Assembly (NCBI RefSeq): GCF_003611695.1 | Contig: NZ_RAWE01000013.1 | Span: forward strand, 33,187 to 97,186 | Direction of reading: 5' to 3' | Length of the DNA: 64,000 bases | DNA from: Corallococcus carmarthensis | Lineage (GTDB): Bacteria > Myxococcota > Myxococcia > Myxococcales > Myxococcaceae | Shown: positions 10,889 through 19,675 of the stretch, one piece after another | Layout of the letters: every line of letters begins with the position of its first letter | Numbering within the stretch: the stretch's first letter is position 1 | The notes under the pieces: model-generated | Told to the model about the DNA's origin: nothing | The model's database searches: none | Seen by the model: the letters and a program-made list of their open reading frames with translations, nothing else | Program-made: the position numbers and the translations under genes

Positions 10889-12530
10889 GCGGAGTGGCGA
10901 CCGCCGGGCCCGCCCCCTGCGGGCTGGTGGCCGGAGCGGCCACGGCGGGTGGGTTCGCGGGCTTCGTCCCGGCACCCTGCGGAGGCGACGACGGCGGGCT
11001 CGCGGTCGCCGGTGCGGCTTGCGGATTCGCGGCCGTCGGGCTCGCGCCCCGCGGAGCCGTTGCCGGCGCGTTCATCTCCGGAGGATTCGTGGCCGGAGGT
11101 GTGACCGGTGGCTTCGCGGCCGTCGGATTCGCGCCTTGCGGTGCGGCTTGTGGATTCGCGGCCGGCACGCTCCCGGTGGGCGGCGCGGTCTGCGCGTTCG
11201 GCTTCGCGGCCTGCGTGCCCGTGCCCTGCGGGCTCACGGCCGCTGGAACCAGGAGCAGCGGCAGCGCCGGGTGTCCTTCCCGAAGCTTGGGCGGAATCTG
11301 GCTGGCCACGATGGGGGCCTCCTCCGCCGTCTTCCACGGGCGGTCGGGCCACCAGCGCTCCACGGGCAGCGGCGCCAACGCGAGGAAGTCCTGCCCGGGC
11401 CGGGGCGCGGTGATGCCCACGCCGTCGTGCTTCGCGGCCACCAGCGAGCGCTCGATGGGCTCCGTCCAGCCGTGGTACGCGAGCGTCACCAGCCCCCAGT
11501 GCACCGGCAGCATCAAGCGGCCCTTCACCAGCCGGTGGGCGAGCACCGCCTGCTCCGGGCCCAGGTGCCAGTCCGGCCAGCCCGCGCCGTACTGGCCCGT
11601 TTCAATCATCGTCAAATCGAACGGCCCCAGCTTCGCGCCAATCTCCTCCATCGCGGGGAACAGGCCGGTGTCGCCGGAGTAGTAGACGCGGTGCTGCGGC
11701 CCCACCAGCGCCCATCCCGCCCACAGCGTCTTGTCCTGCTGAAGGAACCGGCCCGACGCATGCCGCGCGGGCGTGCACACGATGTCCAGCCCCTTCACCT
11801 TCGTGCGCTCCCACCAGTCCAGCTCCACGATGTGGTTGGCCGGCACGCCCCAGTATTCCAGGTGCGCGCCCACGCCCAGCGGCACCACGAACGTGGTGTT
11901 CCAGTCCTTCATCGCCGTGATGGTGGCGAAGTCCAGGTGGTCGTAGTGGTCGTGGGAGATCACCACCGCGTCGATGGGGGGCAGCGCGTCCAGAGCGATG
12001 GGCGCCGGGAACCAGCGCTTCGGGCCAATCCACTCCAGCGGCGACGTGCGCTCGCCCCACATGGGGTCGGTGAGCACGCGCAGCCCGTCAATCTCCACCA
12101 GCGTGGACGAGTGCCCCATCCAGGTGACGCGCAGCCCGTCCGCGGGCGGCGTGGCGAAGCGCTTCGGGTCGATGCGGTCCACCACCACCGGCATCCGGGG
12201 CGAACTCTCCGGACTCGAGTGGAACAGGTCCGACAGCGTGCGCTCCCAGTTGTTGAGGATGGGCTGCGGGTTCACGAACCCGCCGTCGTGCCACTGCGGC
12301 GAGCGCGCCATCCGCTCCAGCCGCGCCCCTTCCGCCCCCGTGCCGAACGCACGCCACCCGTCGATGACGACAATCAGCAGGACCACGCCCAGCAGGAGCA
12401 GGCCCCATCCGAACAGGCGCAACAACCTGCTGCCCCAGGACGGCCGCTGGCCGTAGGAGGGAAAGGCCGTGCGGAAGGCCTTCTGGCGGGCCTTGTCCGC
12501 GGCCCGCATGGGTCCCGCGTTCATCCTCAT
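10881..12530 (-). CDS. MBL-fold metallohydrolase, NAPE-PLD/UlaG-like, with Ala/Pro-rich tail
   Basis: A 549-residue protein. It has an N-terminal TM helix (LFGWGLLLLGVVLLIVVIDG), then a beta-lactamase-fold hydrolase domain of the NAPE-phospholipase D/RomA type: the MGHSSTLVEIDG opening, TDPMW, the metal motif SHDHYDHLD, and later histidines in TPARHASGRF, YSGDTGLF and PVHWGLVTLAYHG. The catalytic domain ends near residue 400. The last 140 or so residues are alanine, proline, asparagine and threonine repeats (for example NPQAAPQGANPTAAKPP), a probable disordered linker. The substrate is unknown; in mammals this family cleaves N-acyl phosphatidylethanolamines. The start at 12530 is a judgement between closely spaced ATGs (12530, 12524). 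It overlaps the DUF3293 gene. Confidence 0.85.
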   Translation of the reverse strand: MRMNAGPMRAADKARQKAFRTAFPSYGQRPSWGSRLLRLFGWGLLLLGVVLLIVVIDGWRAFGTGAEGARLERMARSPQWHDGGFVNPQPILNNWERTLSDLFHSSPESSPRMPVVVDRIDPKRFATPPADGLRVTWMGHSSTLVEIDGLRVLTDPMWGERTSPLEWIGPKRWFPAPIALDALPPIDAVVISHDHYDHLDFATITAMKDWNTTFVVPLGVGAHLEYWGVPANHIVELDWWERTKVKGLDIVCTPARHASGRFLQQDKTLWAGWALVGPQHRVYYSGDTGLFPAMEEIGAKLGPFDLTMIETGQYGAGWPDWHLGPEQAVLAHRLVKGRLMLPVHWGLVTLAYHGWTEPIERSLVAAKHDGVGITAPRPGQDFLALAPLPVERWWPDRPWKTAEEAPIVASQIPPKLREGHPALPLLLVPAAVSPQGTGTQAAKPNAQTAPPTGSVPAANPQAAPQGANPTAAKPPVTPPATNPPEMNAPATAPRGASPTAANPQAAPATASPPSSPPQGAGTKPANPPAVAAPATSPQGAGPAVATPHE

Positions 12531-12642
12531 CCCCGGACCCTGATGGGTCCGGTGCGTGGGTGTCAATGGGGAGACGTTTCGACGGTGACCGGTTTTTCCT
12601 GACTCCAGCGGCGTCGGGCACGACCCGTGGCCGTTCGGCGCG

Positions 12643-13776
12643 CTAACGGGTCAGGGCCACGGCGGCGCGAATCTCCGGCCGCAGCTGCTGCTCCAGCCCC
12701 ATGGAGAAGGCGGCCACGCGCTCCTCCTGGCTGACCTCCAGCTCCATGCCCAGGATGGCGTAGTAGCCGCTGTCGCGGTCCACCCACGGCGTGAAGCCGA
12801 ACGCGCCGGGGGACGACACCGCCGCGCAGCCCGTGGACGGCGTGTCGCACTCCAACCACGCGGTGAGGCCATAGCGGTACGGCAGCCCCACGTCCGCCAT
12901 GGGCGAGCTGCCCACTTCGACGGTGTACGGCTCGCGCGACTGCGCCTCGAAGAGGCCCTGGGACGCGTAGCGCGCGCCGTCCACGGTGAGGCCCTGGTGG
13001 TACACGACGGCCAACATCCTCGCGTACTCGTCCATCGTGGCGCGCAGGCCGCCCGCGATCAGCGGGTTGGTGGTGCCCAGGGTGTTGCGCGGGAAGGTGT
13101 AGTACGCGAGCTCGTCGCTGGTGAGCCCCAGCGGCGTCTTCACCTGCTCCGTGAAGATCTGCTGCCACGTCTTGCCGGTGAGCACCTCCGCCATCCGCGC
13201 GGCGACGTGCAGGTGCGTGGAGCCGTAGTCGAAGCGCGTGCCGGGCGTGGCCACCTGCGCCGCGGCGGCGATCTGATCCACGCACTGGGCCAGCGTGATG
13301 CCGGACTGCACGTTGCAGTCGGCCCGGGGGTTCATCCCGGAGGTGAAGGACAACAGGTGGCGCAGGGTGATGGTGCCCTTGAGCCCCGTCCACCCGAGCA
13401 CCTGGCCCGTGGTGGTGTCCAGCGACAGCACGCCCGCGTCCACCAGCCGCAGCAGCGCCATGCCGGACACCATCTTGGAGGCGGACGCGATGGCCACGCG
13501 GCGCGTGGGCTCGAAGTCGCCGTAGCTCTTCACGAAGACGCGGCGGTCCTGCGCGTCGTAGACGGCGAGCGTCAGGCCCGGCACGCCCGCGTCCGCCACG
13601 GTCGCCGTGACGATGGCATCCACGCGCGACCACGGGTCCTGTCCCCCGGCATCCACGGCGCCCGCGTCCGGCGCCTCCGCCGTGCCGCCGTCGTCCGCGG
13701 GGCCTCCGGACGTGGAGGCGCCCCCGCACGCGGTCAGGGTGAGGGCCAGCAGCAACGCTTGGACGGTCTTCGGCAC
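12643..13776 (-). CDS. Serine hydrolase, class C beta-lactamase/esterase family lipoprotein
   Basis: A 377-residue lipoprotein with leader ALLLALTLTACGG (lipidated Cys17) followed by a Gly/Asp/Ala-rich linker. The hydrolase domain has the active-site SxxK motif as Ser98-Ala-Ser-Lys101 within AIASASKM, followed by MALLRLVDAGVLSLD and LRHLLSFTSGM, which are typical of the class C beta-lactamase/DD-peptidase/EstB group. The second motif, normally YxN, reads YGS here (FDYGSTHLH), so beta-lactam hydrolysis is doubtful. It could be a cell-wall DD-peptidase-like enzyme or an esterase. The gene stands alone between the metallohydrolase and the SnoaL-like lipoprotein. Confidence 0.85.
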   Translation of the reverse strand: MPKTVQALLLALTLTACGGASTSGGPADDGGTAEAPDAGAVDAGGQDPWSRVDAIVTATVADAGVPGLTLAVYDAQDRRVFVKSYGDFEPTRRVAIASASKMVSGMALLRLVDAGVLSLDTTTGQVLGWTGLKGTITLRHLLSFTSGMNPRADCNVQSGITLAQCVDQIAAAAQVATPGTRFDYGSTHLHVAARMAEVLTGKTWQQIFTEQVKTPLGLTSDELAYYTFPRNTLGTTNPLIAGGLRATMDEYARMLAVVYHQGLTVDGARYASQGLFEAQSREPYTVEVGSSPMADVGLPYRYGLTAWLECDTPSTGCAAVSSPGAFGFTPWVDRDSGYYAILGMELEVSQEERVAAFSMGLEQQLRPEIRAAVALTR

Positions 13777-13840
13777 CAGGGGCCTCCGGAGGGATGAGCC
13801 CCCTTCAACCCGCGTCTGGCGAAGAGGTTGCGGAGATTCT

Positions 13841-14356
13841 TCAAGGGTCTGGCGGCACGATCTTGAACCCGCGCTGGAGCAGCGGTGCCAGCCGGTCGGT
13901 GAGGTCCCACGACTCCACCAGCCGGCCGTCGCGCAGGCGGTACAGCGAGTCCCCGTGGAACGTGACCGGACGGGACTTGCCGCCGAGGGTGGGCGGGCCC
14001 TGGGTGTCCGTGCCCGTCGCGCGCCAGCGCACCAGCACCCAGTCGTCCTCCGCCATCACGTGGAGCAGCTCGAACTTCAGGTCCGGGAAGAGGGTGAACC
14101 CCTGCTCCGCCTGGGTTCGCACGACGTCCGGGCCCCGGAGCTCCTGGGGCGCGCCCTCGGAGCGGTCCACGAAGTCGGCCGCGACGTACTCCGGGATGCG
14201 CTCCAGGCGCTTCTGGTTGTAGATCTCCTCGGTGAACAGGCGGGCGCGCTCCTTGTTGGACTCGCCCACCTGCCGGGCCCGCTCCGCCGGGGACACCGTC
14301 GCGCAACCGGTCAGCCCCACGAGCCCCACCACCACCCACGACACACAGGTCCTCAT
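13841..14356 (-). CDS. SnoaL-like/NTF2-fold lipoprotein
   Basis: A 171-residue lipoprotein with signal VVVGLVGLTGC and lipidated Cys18. The mature domain resembles SnoaL-like polyketide cyclase/ester-cyclase proteins of the NTF2 fold: an N-terminal helix (ARLFTEEIYNQKRLERIPEY), VAADFVDRSEG, and closing strands (PVTFHGDSLYRLRDGRLVES, then WD). Such domains bind small hydrophobic ligands, and the substrate cannot be read from sequence. The ATG overlaps the stop of the acyl-CoA oxidase-like gene in an ATGA, so the two are translationally coupled and may share a lipid-related role. Confidence 0.75.
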   Translation of the reverse strand: MRTCVSWVVVGLVGLTGCATVSPAERARQVGESNKERARLFTEEIYNQKRLERIPEYVAADFVDRSEGAPQELRGPDVVRTQAEQGFTLFPDLKFELLHVMAEDDWVLVRWRATGTDTQGPPTLGGKSRPVTFHGDSLYRLRDGRLVESWDLTDRLAPLLQRGFKIVPPDP

Positions 14357-16767
14357 GACGCGCGGGAATCTGCCGGGCCCGCACGGGCGCTGTCAGCCGC
14401 CGTGTCGTCGAAGCGTTCACCGCCGGGCGCCAGCCGCCCCAGCCCGATGGGCGCCGCCAGGCACGTGTCCGGAATCCCGAAGGCGTCCACCAGCCCCACG
14501 GCGTCCGGCCGCAGCTCCTCGCACAGCTTCACGCGCTCCTTGCGGATGGCCTGGGCCTTGGGGGCCGTGAGCCAGCCGTGCTCCAGGAACCAGCCGCTGG
14601 CGGACTCCAGGCAGGACAGGCCGAAGAGGTCCGCCATGCGCCCCAGCACCGGCTTGAGCGCTTCATCCTTCACCGCCGCCACGCCGCGCAGGAACTGCTC
14701 CAGCACGATGCGCTCCACGCTCGCGTGCGCCAGGGCCAGCAGGTGCGCCTGCACCTGGTTGAAGGCCTCGAAGGCCTCCACGCCCGCGGTGAGCCGCTTG
14801 CGGATCCGCTTGGACACCGACGCGAGCAGGGCCTCTTCGCGGAAGCGCAGGGCGCGCAGCTGGAAGTCGCTGTCGCGCAGGTGGTCCGTGTCCGTGCGCC
14901 GGCCCGCGATGGGGTTCCTGTCCGTGATCACCGTGGTGGCCTGGTCCACGATGAGACGCAAGACCGCGAAGACGCGGTCGTCCTCGAAGCGCTGGCGGTA
15001 GCCCGTGAGCAGGCCCTTGGCCACCAGCTGCATGAGCACGGTGTTGTCGCCCTCGAAGGTGGTGAACACGTCCGTGTCCGCCTTGAGCGAGGCGAACCGG
15101 TTCGCGGTGAGGTAGCCCTGGCCGCCGCACGCCTCCCGGCACTCTTGAATGGAGGCGGTGGCGTTCCACGACGCGTAGGCCTTGAGGCCCGCGGCCAGCG
15201 CCTCCACCTCGCGCGCGTCGTCCTCCGTGCGGTGGACGTAGCGGTCCACCAGGTACTCCAGCGCGAAGTCCACCGCGTAGGCCTTGGCCACGAGCGGCAA
15301 CAGCCGCAGCTGGTGCGACTGGTGATCCAGGAGGCGCACCTCGGGCGCGCCCTGGGGGCCGAACTGGCGGCGCAGGTCGCCGTAGCGCACCGCGATGGTC
15401 AGCGCGCTCTTGGTCGCGGACAGCGACGCGCAAGCCACGCTCACGCGGCCCGCCACCAGCGCGCCCAGCATGGTGAAGAAGCGCTTGGAGTCGCCGGTGA
15501 TGGAGGAGGTGTATTCGCCGGCTTCCGTCACCTGGCCGTAGCGGTCGAGCAGGTTGTCGCGCGGCACGCGCACGTGGTCGAACCACAGCCGGCCGTTGTC
15601 CACGCCGTTGAGGCCCATCTTCTCGCCGCAGTCCTCGATGCGGATGCCCGGCAGCACCTTGCCGTGAGAATCGCGCAGCGGGACGAGCAGCGCGTGCACG
15701 CCCAGCCGTTCCCCATCCACCTCCAGCTGCGCGAACACCGTGCCGATGCGCGCGTGGCGGGCGGCGTTGCCAATCCACTCCTTGCGCGCGGTCTCCGACG
15801 GCGTGTGGATGACGAACTCGCTGGTGGCCGCGTCGTAGCGGGCCACCGTCTCGCAGTCGCGCACGTTGGAGCCGTGGCCCAGCTCGCTCATCGCGAAGCA
15901 GCCGGGCAGCTCGAACGAGGCGACCTTGGGCAGGTACTGCTGGTGGTGCCGCTTCGTGCCCAGGAACAGGATGCTGGAGCCGAACAGGCCGAAGTGCACG
16001 CCCGCCTTGATGACGAGGCTCAGGTCGAAGAAGGCCATCGTCTCGAACGCGGCGATGAACGCGCCCAGGTCCCCGCCGCCCTCGCGCCCCTTGGGGAAGG
16101 CGAGCTGGCCCAGACCGTCATCGGCCAGGTGCTTGAGCCAGTCGAAGACCTGGTCGCGGTAGGCGGTGGTGCCGAGCCCTTCCTTGTAACGGAAGTCCGC
16201 GTCCTCCAGCCAACCGCGCACCCGCTGGCGCACGTCCGCGTAGGTGCGGTCCAACACGGCGGTCATCGCCGCGGGGTCGAACGAGGCCGTGTGGGAACGC
16301 GGCTCCGCGCGCGGGACGCGCGACGCCCTGGGCACCAGCGAGCGCACCGCCTCCTTGCCGTCCACGCCCAGGGTGGCCTCGATGGAGGCCAGGGCCCTGG
16401 CCAGCTCCGCCGGCGCGATGCTCAGGGGCGCATCCCCCGCGAGCGCCTGGGCCAGCTGCACGCCCAGCTCCGCCAGGTTCTGCTGCTGACTGTTGGCCAG
16501 CTTCTCCGCGGTGGCGCGGATGTGTTCGCGCAGGAGGGCCAGCTCGCGGGGCGGGGGCGGACGCAGCGGATCCACCCAGAGGGCCAGGACGGAGCTGGAC
16601 TTGAGGTCCAGCCAGGGCTGGGTGCGGGCAGCGGCGCCCAGGGTCCGGAGCTCGTCGCCTGTCAGCTCGCCGTCCGTCCAGGCGACGTACAGCATGGGGA
16701 CCAGCGGCGCGAGGCTGGCCAGGGACAGCAGCTCCCGGGCGGAGGGGCGTGATGGGGCGTCGAGCAT
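14353..16767 (-). CDS. Acyl-CoA oxidase-like flavoenzyme with extra N-terminal TerB-like domain
   Basis: An 804-residue protein. The core is an acyl-CoA dehydrogenase/oxidase: substrate and FAD motifs CFAMSELGHGSNV, ARKEWIGNAA and GEKMGLNGVDNG, and the oxidase-type catalytic segment CREACGGQGYLTANR, whose Glu is the likely base, followed by TFEGDNTVLMQ. It would desaturate acyl-CoA esters in beta-oxidation. The first 150 or so residues are extra: LVPMLYVAWTDGELTGDELR resembles the metal-binding TerB/DjlA helical motif, an unusual fusion. I chose the start at 16767 because GGAGAG lies just upstream; starts at 16812 and 16830 are possible. It is head-to-head with the phospholipase D gene and overlaps the SnoaL-like gene. 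Confidence 0.88.
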   Translation of the reverse strand: MLDAPSRPSARELLSLASLAPLVPMLYVAWTDGELTGDELRTLGAAARTQPWLDLKSSSVLALWVDPLRPPPPRELALLREHIRATAEKLANSQQQNLAELGVQLAQALAGDAPLSIAPAELARALASIEATLGVDGKEAVRSLVPRASRVPRAEPRSHTASFDPAAMTAVLDRTYADVRQRVRGWLEDADFRYKEGLGTTAYRDQVFDWLKHLADDGLGQLAFPKGREGGGDLGAFIAAFETMAFFDLSLVIKAGVHFGLFGSSILFLGTKRHHQQYLPKVASFELPGCFAMSELGHGSNVRDCETVARYDAATSEFVIHTPSETARKEWIGNAARHARIGTVFAQLEVDGERLGVHALLVPLRDSHGKVLPGIRIEDCGEKMGLNGVDNGRLWFDHVRVPRDNLLDRYGQVTEAGEYTSSITGDSKRFFTMLGALVAGRVSVACASLSATKSALTIAVRYGDLRRQFGPQGAPEVRLLDHQSHQLRLLPLVAKAYAVDFALEYLVDRYVHRTEDDAREVEALAAGLKAYASWNATASIQECREACGGQGYLTANRFASLKADTDVFTTFEGDNTVLMQLVAKGLLTGYRQRFEDDRVFAVLRLIVDQATTVITDRNPIAGRRTDTDHLRDSDFQLRALRFREEALLASVSKRIRKRLTAGVEAFEAFNQVQAHLLALAHASVERIVLEQFLRGVAAVKDEALKPVLGRMADLFGLSCLESASGWFLEHGWLTAPKAQAIRKERVKLCEELRPDAVGLVDAFGIPDTCLAAPIGLGRLAPGGERFDDTAADSARAGPADSRAS

Positions 16768-16919
16768 GCAGTCTCTCCAGGCGAGGGAACCGAATCCGGG
16801 CAGTGTCGCCATGGCGGAAGGCTCCGGCAACGACGGAATGGGGACCTGTTCACCGGGCGGAGCCGGAGGGCGGGCGGAGACTCCCAGGAGTGGGCGGGCG
16901 TCCCTACGTTGCAGGGACC

Positions 16920-18188
16920 ATGAGCGAGCTTACGGACGAGTTGCTGCCCCAGCCGGGGGCGCATGGGTTCGACGGCGGCGACGAGACGCGCAAGCACGAG
17001 ATGCAGGGCCCGTTCGAACTGCCACCCGGGCCCGAGGGCTTCTCGTTCGCGCTCTACCAGGCCACGGGCGTGGGGCTGTCGCCGGGGCACCGGATGCACC
17101 TCCTGGAGAACAGCCAGGTCTTCGACCGGATGTTGGAGGACATCCGCGCGGCGAAGCACAGCGTGCACATGCTCATCTACATCTGGCGGCCGTGCGAGCT
17201 GTCGGACCGGTTCGTGGAGGCGTTGATTGAACGCTCGCGCGCGGGTGTGCAGTGCCGCGTGGTGGTGGATCCGGTGGGCAGCGAGGAGACGACCGGGGAC
17301 AAGGACTTCGACCAGCAGATCGAGAAGCGGCTGACGGACGCGGGCGTGGAGGTGCACTACTACCGGCTGCTCGCGGGCAAGGTGCTGGGGCGGCTGTTGA
17401 GCCGGTCGCACCAGAAGATCGTCGTGGTGGACGGGCGCATCGCGTACACGGGCGGCTTCGGCATCTGGAAGGTGTGGGAGGGGGACGGGCTGAAGCCGGA
17501 CAACTGGCGCGACACGCACATCCGCGTGGAGGGGCCGGAGGTGCGGCGCATCCAGGTGACGTTCTCCAAGCACTGGATTGAGTCGGGCGGAGGGTTCCTG
17601 CCGCGCGATTGCTTCCCGGAGCTGAAGGCGGACGGCGGCGGGTGCGCGGCGTTCATCGACAGCGCCGGGCGGTTGGGCATCACCGAGGCGGAGCGGATGG
17701 TGCGGCTGGTGGTGGCGGCGGCGACGAAGCGGCTGTGGATCGCCAACGCGTACTTCACGCCGCCCAACGACATCCTGGAGCAGCTGGAGGTGAAGGTCCG
17801 GCAGGGCGTGGACGTGCGGGTGCTGGGCCCGGGACCGAACCACGACGTGCCAGTGGTGCGCGCGTCGCAGCGGTCCACGTACGAGCGGCTCCTGGCGGCG
17901 GGGGTGCGCATCTGGGAGTACCAGCCGGCGATGCTGCACTCGAAGACGATGCTGGTGGACGACTGGCTGTGTGTCGTGGGCTCCACGAACATGGACTCGC
18001 TGTCGCTCAACAAGTTGAGCGAAGGGTCGCTGGTGTTCGAGGACCGGGAGATTGCTTCGAAGCTGGAGGGGTGCTGGGAGAAGGACGTGCGGCACTCGAA
18101 GGAGATCTCGCTGGAGAACGGCGGCCGGACGAACCCGTGGCGGAGGTTCGCGCGGCGGGCCACGCAGTGGGCGGGGCACGACCGGTAG
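16920..18188 (+). CDS. Phospholipase D superfamily protein, cardiolipin synthase-like
   Basis: A 422-residue protein with both HKD motifs of the phospholipase D superfamily: SHQKIVVVDGRIAYTGGF and LHSKTMLVDDWLCVVGSTN. The overall arrangement is that of cardiolipin synthases, which join two phosphatidylglycerols. No N-terminal TM helices are seen, which is closer to E. coli ClsB than ClsA. After the second motif come the usual NMDSLSLNKLSEGSLV and a C-terminal basic stretch (NPWRRFARRATQWAG). The ATG at 16920 follows a GCAGGGA site. It is divergent from the acyl-CoA oxidase-like gene with 152 bases between, and convergent with nth. Confidence 0.88.
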   Translation: MSELTDELLPQPGAHGFDGGDETRKHEMQGPFELPPGPEGFSFALYQATGVGLSPGHRMHLLENSQVFDRMLEDIRAAKHSVHMLIYIWRPCELSDRFVEALIERSRAGVQCRVVVDPVGSEETTGDKDFDQQIEKRLTDAGVEVHYYRLLAGKVLGRLLSRSHQKIVVVDGRIAYTGGFGIWKVWEGDGLKPDNWRDTHIRVEGPEVRRIQVTFSKHWIESGGGFLPRDCFPELKADGGGCAAFIDSAGRLGITEAERMVRLVVAAATKRLWIANAYFTPPNDILEQLEVKVRQGVDVRVLGPGPNHDVPVVRASQRSTYERLLAAGVRIWEYQPAMLHSKTMLVDDWLCVVGSTNMDSLSLNKLSEGSLVFEDREIASKLEGCWEKDVRHSKEISLENGGRTNPWRRFARRATQWAGHDR

Positions 18189-18197
18189 CGGCGTTCC

Positions 18198-18962
18198 TCA
18201 GCGGTGGGAGGTGACGCCCTCCTGCCGGCAGTAGGGGAGGACGGGACAGGTGGAGCACTTCGGGCGGTTGCCGGTGCACACGTGTTTGCCGAAAGGGACG
18301 AGGAGCCGGTTGAGCTCCACCCAGTAGGGGCGGGGGAGCACGGCTTCGAGCGCGGCCAGGGTGCGTTCCGGGGTGGAGGCCTTCACGTAGCCCCAGCGGT
18401 TGGTGACGCGGTGGACGTGGATGTCCACGCTGATGACTTCGTGGCTGCAAGCGATGCCGAGCGCCAGGTGCGCGCACTTGGGGCCCACGCCCTTGAAGGA
18501 CTGGAGCACGTCCGCGTCGGCGGGGAGCTGGCCGTGGAACTCGTCGCGCGTGCGCACCGCGATGGCGTGGACCTGCCAGGCCTTGCCTTCGTGGAAGGTG
18601 GCGGGGCGGATGAGGGCGTCGATCTCTTCCGGCGTGAGGCGCGCGAGGGCTTCGGGCGTGTGCGCTCGGCTCAGGAGGCGGAGGGACGCGGGGAGGCTGA
18701 TCTCATCGAGCGTGCGGATGGAGAGGATGCACGCGATGAGCTGTTCGAAGAGGGAGCCATGGCCCTTGGCGGCGAGCTCGAACATGGCCGCGTCCGCGAA
18801 GGAGCGGACTTCATGGCGCACGCGGCGGAGGACCTCCTCGATGTCGAACGGGAGATTGTCCGTGTTCGACGGAGCGGAGTGCGCGGTGCGGGCGCTCTGG
18901 GCGCGCGGTGCACGCAGGGGTGCTGACGTCGTCGTGGACCGGGGCTGCTTCTTGGCCGCCAT
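18198..18962 (-). CDS. nth: Endonuclease III, DNA glycosylase/AP lyase
   Basis: Endonuclease III removes oxidised pyrimidines and nicks the abasic site in base excision repair. The 254-residue protein has the helix-hairpin-helix LQSFKGVGPKCA with the catalytic lysine at 162, the catalytic aspartate at 180 in ISVDIHVHRV, and a complete iron-sulfur cluster loop with cysteines at 229, 236, 239 and 245 (C-x6-C-x2-C-x5-C). The first 36 or so residues are an added, basic and Ser/Ala-rich extension beyond the E. coli length of 211. It converges on the phospholipase D gene with nine bases between stops. Confidence 0.94.
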   Translation of the reverse strand: MAAKKQPRSTTTSAPLRAPRAQSARTAHSAPSNTDNLPFDIEEVLRRVRHEVRSFADAAMFELAAKGHGSLFEQLIACILSIRTLDEISLPASLRLLSRAHTPEALARLTPEEIDALIRPATFHEGKAWQVHAIAVRTRDEFHGQLPADADVLQSFKGVGPKCAHLALGIACSHEVISVDIHVHRVTNRWGYVKASTPERTLAALEAVLPRPYWVELNRLLVPFGKHVCTGNRPKCSTCPVLPYCRQEGVTSHR

Positions 18963-19056
18963 GCGGGCCTCCTGACCTGGGAAGTTGGGTCTGGAGGACG
19001 TGACGTGCCGGGCGTACTTGCCGGGCCGGTGGGCGGGCGGTCAGGCTGGTGAGGTG

Positions 19057-19641
19057 ATGCGGCAACGTTACTACTCCATCCTGTGGAGCCTCCTTGGGCT
19101 GGTACTCGCCTGCGCGAGCCCCAGGCTCTACTTCCTGAGCAGTGAACTGCCTCAACTGGAGAACAACCCGAGGTTGATTGTCGCGCCTGGGCCCTGGACG
19201 CATCCGGATGTCCCCGTGGTGTACGCGGACATGGGCGCTGTCCCTGATGACTTGGTGCTACCCGCACTCAAGACCTTGATGGCACTTCCTGGGGCCACGG
19301 ATGCGTGTGACGCGAACACAGGACGCCCGCGACCCGATGCCACCGAGTATTGCCTCGCCGTGTATCGGACGCCGAAGGACTGGCGTGTCTCCTGGCCCGT
19401 CCGCAAACAGATAGGGGAGCGAGGAGGCTGTCAGTCCCCGATGGGAGGTGTCGTGGATCAGGACTTCGGAAGCGACCTGCCCATCTTCGGCTTCGCGCAC
19501 AACCATCCGTGTGGGACGGACATGAGCAGTGCGGACCTGCGGGTGTTTCCAGCGGTCAGACTTGGCGAGGCCCGCTGCGAGCCCGCTCCTCCCAGCAATA
19601 TCGGTTCGACCCTTTCTCCTCCGAAGTGCTACCCACGATGA
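19057..19641 (+). CDS. Putative lipoprotein with JAB/MPN-like metalloprotease motif
   Basis: A 194-residue protein with a signal (ILWSLLGLVLAC) and lipidated Cys19. The C-terminal half carries FGFAHNHPCGTDMSSADL, close to the JAMM zinc motif H-x-H-x7-S-x2-D, here with His148, His150 and Asp160 but one residue shorter between the histidines and the Ser/Asp. A glutamate in TEYCLAVYR (Glu97) could be the catalytic residue that begins a JAB domain. JAB proteins are usually cytoplasmic isopeptidases or RadC-like; a secreted lipid-anchored one is unusual. The ATG at 19057 is chosen for the signal peptide. A second small exported protein gene follows 34 bases later. Confidence 0.6.
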   Translation: MRQRYYSILWSLLGLVLACASPRLYFLSSELPQLENNPRLIVAPGPWTHPDVPVVYADMGAVPDDLVLPALKTLMALPGATDACDANTGRPRPDATEYCLAVYRTPKDWRVSWPVRKQIGERGGCQSPMGGVVDQDFGSDLPIFGFAHNHPCGTDMSSADLRVFPAVRLGEARCEPAPPSNIGSTLSPPKCYPR

Positions 19642-19675
19642 TGCGGGTTCATCGTCTCCGCGGGCGAGGTGCCAC

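Noticed and set aside
12643..13776. Functional class C beta-lactamase resistance gene
   Set aside because: SxxK is present, but the YxN motif reads YGS and the domain resembles general serine hydrolases, so an antibiotic-resistance role is not supported.
14578..16752. Open frame of 724 codons antisense to the acyl-CoA oxidase-like gene
   Set aside because: The flavoenzyme on the other strand has all catalytic motifs; the antisense product is Gln/Arg/His/Val-rich noise.
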